Shown piece by piece: positions 59,717 through 64,000 of a stretch of 64,000 nt of DNA. The notes beneath the pieces were generated by a model. The model saw only the letters and a list, made by a program, of their open reading frames with translations, was not told the origin of the DNA and searched no databases. Numbering within the stretch: the first letter of the stretch is position 1; every line of letters starts with the position of its first letter. This DNA comes from Ralstonia mannitolilytica (GTDB lineage Bacteria > Pseudomonadota > Gammaproteobacteria > Burkholderiales > Burkholderiaceae): positions 124,001 through 188,000 of the forward strand of contig NZ_CAJPVG010000003.1 of NCBI RefSeq assembly GCF_905397375.1, given 5' to 3'. The translations under genes were made by a program, and so were the position numbers.

Positions 59717-60201
59717 GCTTCGATTACCAAACCATCTGCGCCGCCCTGTACCGCGAGGCGCGCCTGCTCGACGACCGCCAGTGGGATGCGTGGCTCGACT
59801 GCTACGCCGAAGATGTCACGTACTGGATGCCTGCCTGGGATGACGACGACCAGTTGACTGATGACCCGCAGAGCCAGATCTCGCTGATGTACTACGCGAA
59901 CCGCTGCGGACTCGAAGACCGCGTCTTCCGCATCAAGACCGAGCGCAGCGGTGCGTCAACGCCGGAGCCGAGAACCAGCCACAGCATTGCCAACGTGGAA
60001 GTGCTGGCCGAGCGCGACAGTGAAGTCGACGTGCGCTACAACTTCCACACGCTCAGCCACCGCTACAAGACCACCGACCAGTTCTTCGGGACGATGTTCG
60101 TCACGTTGCGCCGCGCCGGTGACGGCTACCTGATTGCATCCAAGAAGATCGTCCTGAAGAACGACTACATCCGGCAGGTGCTCGACGTCTACCACGTCTG
60201 A
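59713..60201 (+). CDS. benB: Benzoate 1,2-dioxygenase small (beta) subunit BenB
   Basis: 162 residues; ATG 59713 lies in the ATGA overlap with benA. Family blocks LYREARLLDDRQWDAWLDCY, YWMPAWDDDDQLTDDPQSQI and RTSHSIANVEVL fit the ring-hydroxylating beta subunit, a cone-shaped structural partner of BenA. Confidence 0.97.
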   Translation: MSFDYQTICAALYREARLLDDRQWDAWLDCYAEDVTYWMPAWDDDDQLTDDPQSQISLMYYANRCGLEDRVFRIKTERSGASTPEPRTSHSIANVEVLAERDSEVDVRYNFHTLSHRYKTTDQFFGTMFVTLRRAGDGYLIASKKIVLKNDYIRQVLDVYHV

Positions 60202-60239
60202 CCGTGTCCACGTACCCAAGCGAGGCAGTGGAGGCTTCC

Positions 60240-61280
60240 ATGTCCAGTTTCAACGTTGCACTGAATTTCGAGGACGGCGTCACGCGGTTCATCGAATGCA
60301 AAGCCGGCGAGAAGGTGCTCGATGCCGCCTTCCGCGCCAAGATCAACCTGCCGATGGATTGCTCCGACGGCGTGTGCGGAACGTGCAAGTGCCGCGCCGA
60401 AAGCGGCAGCTACGACCTCGGCGACGACTACATCGACGACGCGCTGACCGAAGACGAGAAGAACGCCGGCCTCGTCCTCACGTGCCAGATGGTGCCGCAC
60501 AGCGATTGCGTGATCGCCGTGCCGACCTCATCGACCACGTGCAAGACAGGGCAGAGCCGCTTCGTCGCCACGCTGTCGAAAATCGAGCTGCACAACGATG
60601 CCGCCGTCGTGCTCGAACTGGACGTCGACGCCACCGCGCCCGTGTTCCTGCCCGGCCAATACGTCAACATCGGCGTGCCGGGCAGCGGGCAGCACCGCTC
60701 GTATTCGTTCTCTTCGGCGCCCGGCGAATCCAGGGTGAGCTTCCTCATCAAGAAGATTCCGGGCGGGGTGATGAGCACCTGGCTCGAAGCCGCCCGGCCC
60801 GGCGACAGGCTCGAGCTGCACGGGCCGCTCGGCAGCTTCTACCTGCGCGACGTGCAGCGGCCGCTGCTGTTCCTTGCCGGCGGCACGGGGCTGGCGCCGT
60901 TCCTGTCGATGCTGGAGGTGCTGGCGCGCAGCCATTCGCAGCAGAAGGTGCACCTCGTGTATGGCGTGACGCGTGATCTCGACCTGGTGCAGGTCGAAGC
61001 GATCGAAGCCTACATGACGAGGTTGCCGAATTTCAGCTACGCCACCGTCGTCGCCGACGCTGCTTCGCGTCATCCGCGCAAGGGCTGGGTGACCCAGCAC
61101 ATTCCGGCCGACGCGCTCAAAGATGGCGATGTGGACGTCTATCTGTGCGGTCCGCCGCCGATGGTCGATGCCGTGCGCCAGTACTTTGCCGATGCAGGCG
61201 TGAAGCCCCACAGCTTCCACTACGAGAAGTTCACGCCCAACGGGACTGCCATCACCCACGCGACGGCAAAGGCGGCATGA
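60240..61280 (+). CDS. benC: Benzoate dioxygenase reductase BenC
   Basis: 346 residues; ATG 60240 is five bases after GGAGG, so preferred over the GTG at 60204. A plant-type [2Fe-2S] ferredoxin domain (about 1-95; CSDGVCGTCKCRAESG with a later Cys in LTCQMVP) is followed by an FAD domain (RSYSFSSAPGE) and an NAD domain (LFLAGGTGLAPFLSM, YLCGPPPMVDAVR). Carries electrons from NADH to BenA. Confidence 0.97.
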   Translation: MSSFNVALNFEDGVTRFIECKAGEKVLDAAFRAKINLPMDCSDGVCGTCKCRAESGSYDLGDDYIDDALTEDEKNAGLVLTCQMVPHSDCVIAVPTSSTTCKTGQSRFVATLSKIELHNDAAVVLELDVDATAPVFLPGQYVNIGVPGSGQHRSYSFSSAPGESRVSFLIKKIPGGVMSTWLEAARPGDRLELHGPLGSFYLRDVQRPLLFLAGGTGLAPFLSMLEVLARSHSQQKVHLVYGVTRDLDLVQVEAIEAYMTRLPNFSYATVVADAASRHPRKGWVTQHIPADALKDGDVDVYLCGPPPMVDAVRQYFADAGVKPHSFHYEKFTPNGTAITHATAKAA

Positions 61281-62059
61281 CCATGCAACGATTCTCAGGC
61301 AAAACCGTCATCGTAACGGGGGCGGCGCAGGGCATCGGCCGCGGCGTTGCCATGGCGGCAGCGGAAGAGGGTGCCCAGGTGCTGCTGGTGGACCGCGCGG
61401 CGCTGGTCGACGAAGTGCAGGCGGAGATTGCCGCCGCGGGCGGCCAAGCCCGAGCCGCCACGGCGGATCTCGAAACCTACGCCGGCGCGCTGCATGCCGT
61501 GCAGGCCGCGCTCGACGCATTCGGCCGCATCGACGTGCTGGTCAACAACGTCGGCGGCACGATCTGGGCCAAACCGTATCAGCACTATGAAGAAGCGCAG
61601 ATCGAGGCGGAGATTCGCCGCTCGCTGTTTCCGACGCTGTGGTGCTGCCGGGCGGTGCTGCCACACATGGTGGAGCGCAGGCATGGCGTGATCGTCAACG
61701 TGTCGTCGATCGCGACGCGCGGCATCTATCGGATCCCGTATTCGGCGGCCAAGGGCGGGGTCAATGCGCTCACCGCCAGCCTGGCCTTTGAGCACGCCGC
61801 CGACAACATCCGCGTCAATGCCGTCGCCACGGGCGGCACGGAAGCGCCGCCGCGCCGGATCCCGCGCAACATGGCGCCCATGTCCGACCAGGAAGCCGCC
61901 TGGTACCAGGGCATCGTCGAGCAGACGCTCGCCAGCAGCCTGATGCACCGCTACGGCACGATCGACGAGCAGGTGCGGGCGATCCTGTTCCTGGCTTCGG
62001 ACGAGGCTTCGTACATCACCGGGACGGTACTGCCGGTTGGAGGCGGAGACCTGGGCTGA
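61277..62059 (+). CDS. benD: Benzoate cis-diol dehydrogenase BenD
   Basis: 260 residues, classical SDR. Start at ATG 61277 overlaps the benC stop (ATGA); a second ATG two codons on (61283) is possible. Cofactor motif TGAAQGIGRG, the NNVGGT loop, Ser in VNVSSIATRG and Tyr-x3-Lys in YSAAKGG. Oxidises 1,6-dihydroxycyclohexa-2,4-diene-1-carboxylate to catechol with loss of carbon dioxide, using NAD. Confidence 0.96.
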   Translation: MTMQRFSGKTVIVTGAAQGIGRGVAMAAAEEGAQVLLVDRAALVDEVQAEIAAAGGQARAATADLETYAGALHAVQAALDAFGRIDVLVNNVGGTIWAKPYQHYEEAQIEAEIRRSLFPTLWCCRAVLPHMVERRHGVIVNVSSIATRGIYRIPYSAAKGGVNALTASLAFEHAADNIRVNAVATGGTEAPPRRIPRNMAPMSDQEAAWYQGIVEQTLASSLMHRYGTIDEQVRAILFLASDEASYITGTVLPVGGGDLG

Positions 62060-62145
62060 CACGCCGGCGCGCCATCGGTTGAAGAAACCCACCCAGCAAA
62101 AGAGAGAGGCGCCCACGCCTTCGCGGACCCCAGAGGAGACCATCC

Positions 62146-63462
62146 ATGCGTCAGATCGACCTGCACGCCGTAGCAGACCACGCCCGCTTCGGCCGTTTTC
62201 ACGCCACTACGCTGTTCTGGTGCGCGCTCATCATCATCTTTGACGGCTACGACCTGGCCATCGCCGGCATTGCATTGCCATCCATCATGAAGGAGATGGG
62301 CGTCACACCCACCAGCGCCGGCTTCATGGTCAGTGCGGCGCTGTTCGGGATGATGTTCGGTGCGATCGTGCTCGGCACGATTGCAGACCGCATCGGCCGC
62401 CGCTGGGCGATTGCCGTGTGCATCGTACTGTTCAGCGTCTTTACGGCAGCAGCGGGTTTTGCGACCGACCCCATTGCGTTCAGCGTGACGCGTTTTCTCG
62501 CAGGCCTGGGCATCGGCGGCGTGATGCCGAACGTCGTGGCGCAGATGACGGAGTACGCGCCGCGCCGGCTGCGCAGCACGCTCGTCACCCTGATGTTCAG
62601 CGGCTATTCGGTCGGCGGCATGCTGGCCGCATTGATCGGCAAAGGGCTGCTGGAGCGCTACGGGTGGCAATCGGTGTTCGTTGCCGCGGGCCTGCCTGTG
62701 CTGCTGGTCCCGGCGATTCTGCGGTGGCTCCCCGAGTCGATGCCCTTCCTGTTGCGCACGGGCAGGATCGATGCGGTGCGCGATATCGTGCGTCGGCTCA
62801 GCGGCAGCGCTGCACGACCGGAGGGCACCTTCGTCCTGCCAGAGGCGGACCGCGGTGACGACGCCCCGCTGGCCAAACTGTTCCAGGACGGGCGCGGGTT
62901 GAGCACGGCCATGTTCTGGATCGCCTTTTTCATGTGCCTGTTCATGGTGTACGCGCTCAGTTCATGGCTGACCAAGCTGATGGCATCGGCCGGCTACAGC
63001 CTCGGTTCCGCACTTACCTTTGTGCTGGTGCTGAACTTCGGGGCGATGCTCGGTGCGATTGGCGGCGGCTGGTTGGCAGATCGTTTCAACATCAAGTACG
63101 TGCTCATGGCGATGTACGCCCTTGCGGCAGTGTCGATCGCACTTCTGGGCATCAAGACGTCGACCGAGACGCTGTACCTGCTGGTGGCCGTGGCCGGCGG
63201 CTGCACCATCGGCACGCAGATCGTGACCTATGCGTACGCCGGCCAGTTCTACCCGATGAGCATCCGCTCCACGGGTATCGGGTGGGCGTCCGGGGTGGGA
63301 CGCAGCGGGGCGATTCTTGCGCCGATCGTCATCGGCATGCTGGTGGGGATGGCGCTGCCTCTGCACCACAACTTCTTCGCCATGGCCGTGCCGGCCGTCA
63401 TTGCGACGATTGCGGTGGCGTTCATCAACCATCGGCGATCCGCCTGCGCCGTCGCAAGCTGA
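62146..63462 (+). CDS. benK: Benzoate MFS transporter BenK
   Basis: 438 residues with twelve hydrophobic segments, of the AAHS (aromatic acid:H+ symporter) family. DGYDLAIAGIALPSIMKEMG contains the DGYD motif essential in PcaK and BenK, and LGTIADRIGRRWA is the loop 2-3 motif. GAGQFYPMSIRSTGIGWA-like sequence near the end is also diagnostic. ATG 62146 follows AGAGGAGA. Last gene of the operon, closed by a terminator. Confidence 0.95.
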   Translation: MRQIDLHAVADHARFGRFHATTLFWCALIIIFDGYDLAIAGIALPSIMKEMGVTPTSAGFMVSAALFGMMFGAIVLGTIADRIGRRWAIAVCIVLFSVFTAAAGFATDPIAFSVTRFLAGLGIGGVMPNVVAQMTEYAPRRLRSTLVTLMFSGYSVGGMLAALIGKGLLERYGWQSVFVAAGLPVLLVPAILRWLPESMPFLLRTGRIDAVRDIVRRLSGSAARPEGTFVLPEADRGDDAPLAKLFQDGRGLSTAMFWIAFFMCLFMVYALSSWLTKLMASAGYSLGSALTFVLVLNFGAMLGAIGGGWLADRFNIKYVLMAMYALAAVSIALLGIKTSTETLYLLVAVAGGCTIGTQIVTYAYAGQFYPMSIRSTGIGWASGVGRSGAILAPIVIGMLVGMALPLHHNFFAMAVPAVIATIAVAFINHRRSACAVAS

Positions 63463-63490
63463 TGGGCGAGCCGGCGCGGCTGCGCAAAAT

Positions 63491-63515
63491 AAAAACGGCG
63501 CCAAGGCGCCGTTTT
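63491..63515. terminator. Terminator of the cat-ben operon
   Basis: AAAACGGCGCC pairs with GGCGCCGTTTT around a two-base core that opens to a normal tetraloop; A and T runs flank it, so it can work in both directions. It starts about 29 bases past the benK stop codon and lies between benK and the convergent small gene. Confidence 0.85.
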
Positions 63516-63549
63516 GTCGTTGCGGTTCGCTGTGGCAGCGATCGCTGGC

Positions 63550-63717
63550 TCAGCCCAGGTACGAGCCGGATTTGCCCACCACCTCTGCGTACGGCAGGTT
63601 GTCGTCCCAGCCCTTGCGGAAATAGTTGAGGATGGCGCGCAGCAGCGACATACGGGGAGCGGCCTGCACCTGGACCTGGCCGGCGAACTTCGGGGTGTAA
63701 TAGGCTTGCTGAATCAT
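63550..63717 (-). CDS. Small orphan protein (55 residues)
   Basis: Read directly from the minus strand: ATG 63717 to TGA 63550-63552. The product starts MIQQAYYTPKFAGQVQVQ, continues with a basic amphipathic helix (SLLRAILNYFRKGWDDN) and ends VVGKSGSYLG. No signal peptide or known domain. Codon use looks like neighbouring genes. Reality is supported by a complete frame, a bidirectional terminator just beyond it and a palindrome pair upstream matching that of the gene at 48223-48399. Function unknown; the Leu/Phe/Trp-rich helix could bind a membrane or protein partner. Confidence 0.65.
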   Translation of the reverse strand: MIQQAYYTPKFAGQVQVQAAPRMSLLRAILNYFRKGWDDNLPYAEVVGKSGSYLG

Positions 63718-63732
63718 GATGTCGTTCTCGAT

Positions 63733-63765
63733 CTAGGGGTTTTCCCGAGTATAGGGTTATCCCTA
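63733..63765 (-). promoter_or_regulatory. Paired palindromes upstream of the 55-residue gene
   Basis: GGG-TTTT-CCC (63737-63746) and TAGGG-TTAT-CCCTA (63752-63765), centres 17 bp apart. The nearer element starts 20 bases upstream of the start codon. Composition, order and spacing parallel the pair at 48410-48440. Confidence 0.6.
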
Positions 63766-64000
63766 GGATGGAGCAACGGCGCATCCCGTACTGCCGGTAC
63801 ATTCTCAGTATCACGGGAGGCTGATACGCCCCTGGCGCCGGTCGCCTGCTTCTCAAAGCGGCTTTCTCTTCACAAAATTTGCGCAGAGCAAAAATTTTTT
63901 CGGCACAAGATCACCGCAGGACGGGGCATGTCCGTAGGAAAAGACGCGAACATCGCGCTTCGGATGGGATTGTGCCGGCAAAAAGCAATGATCTGCTCGC
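63766..64000. other. Right-edge region, no confirmed gene
   Basis: An AT-rich patch (AAAATTT at about 63875, AAAAATTTTTT at about 63892) suggests a promoter or nucleoid-protein site. A frame starting ATG 63928 with a purine-rich site before it runs off the right edge; its 24 visible codons match nothing I recognise, so it is not called as a gene. Confidence 0.3.

Noticed and set aside
63928..64000. Start of a gene running off the right edge
   Set aside because: Only 24 codons are visible and there is no recognisable motif.
1..64000. CRISPR arrays, insertion sequences, prophage, tRNA or rRNA genes
   Set aside because: I looked for repeat-spacer arrays, transposase motifs and tRNA/rRNA-like segments and found none; the only sizeable tandem repeat is inside the autotransporter.

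Overview
The window is GC-rich (roughly two thirds G+C by eye), densely coded bacterial chromosome. Gene content points to a Burkholderiaceae betaproteobacterium, most likely Ralstonia of the pickettii/mannitolilytica/insidiosa type: a linked catechol/benzoate pathway, Gram-negative porin, ESPR-type autotransporter, TctDE-type two-component pair, CoxSLM-type molybdenum hydroxylase and the yciB-bolA-ppiC neighbourhood. This is inferred from protein resemblance; no rRNA or species marker is present. I see no phage, insertion sequence, plasmid functions, CRISPR array or tRNA; it reads as chromosomal backbone plus catabolic accessory clusters.

Layout. 1-4.2 kb: a large type V autotransporter closed by a terminator at each end. 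4.2-7.4 kb: a serine hydrolase of the beta-lactamase fold, then a divergent LysR regulator/SDR pair. 7.6-12.0 kb (minus): a four-gene polyamine-type ABC importer (ATPase, binding protein, two permeases). 12.4-15.8 kb: TctE/TctD-like sensor and regulator next to a general porin. 15.9-18.7 kb (minus): a TrpXYZ-like ABC importer. 19.0-22.8 kb (minus): parvulin isomerase, BolA, YciB, MsrB and the AMPylator SelO, partly a stress and protein-quality block. 23.1-30.1 kb (plus): an acyl-CoA ligase followed by a complete branched-chain-amino-acid-type ABC importer whose last ATPase has Arg in place of the Walker A Lys. 30.2-38.7 kb: an unknown protein, aldehyde dehydrogenase, DUF1289 protein, GH15 glycosidase divergent from a DUF2252 protein, a chemoreceptor, a small membrane protein and an MgtC-like protein. 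38.8-47.9 kb (minus): an extended SDR, then a seven-gene molybdenum-hydroxylase operon (S-L-M-D-E-G-XdhC) of the form II, non-carbon-monoxide kind. 48.2-54.8 kb: a 58-residue orphan protein, CreA, a LysR/MFS divergent pair and a divergent class A penicillin-binding protein. 54.9-63.5 kb: a LysR regulator divergent from catB-catC-catA-benA-benB-benC-benD-benK, one continuous operon taking benzoate from uptake to the 3-oxoadipate enol-lactone. 63.55-64 kb: a second orphan small protein (55 residues).

The least explained signal is regulatory. The two orphan small-protein genes at 48.2 and 63.6 kb, 15 kb apart, both start just downstream of a pair of palindromes of the form GGG-N4-CCC, the second being TAGGG-N4-CCCTA. 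Two single copies of a related element (TAGGG-AAAA-CCCC type) lie at 12.1 and 14.6 kb. The start codons chosen here are often internal to longer open frames; the reasons are given per gene.
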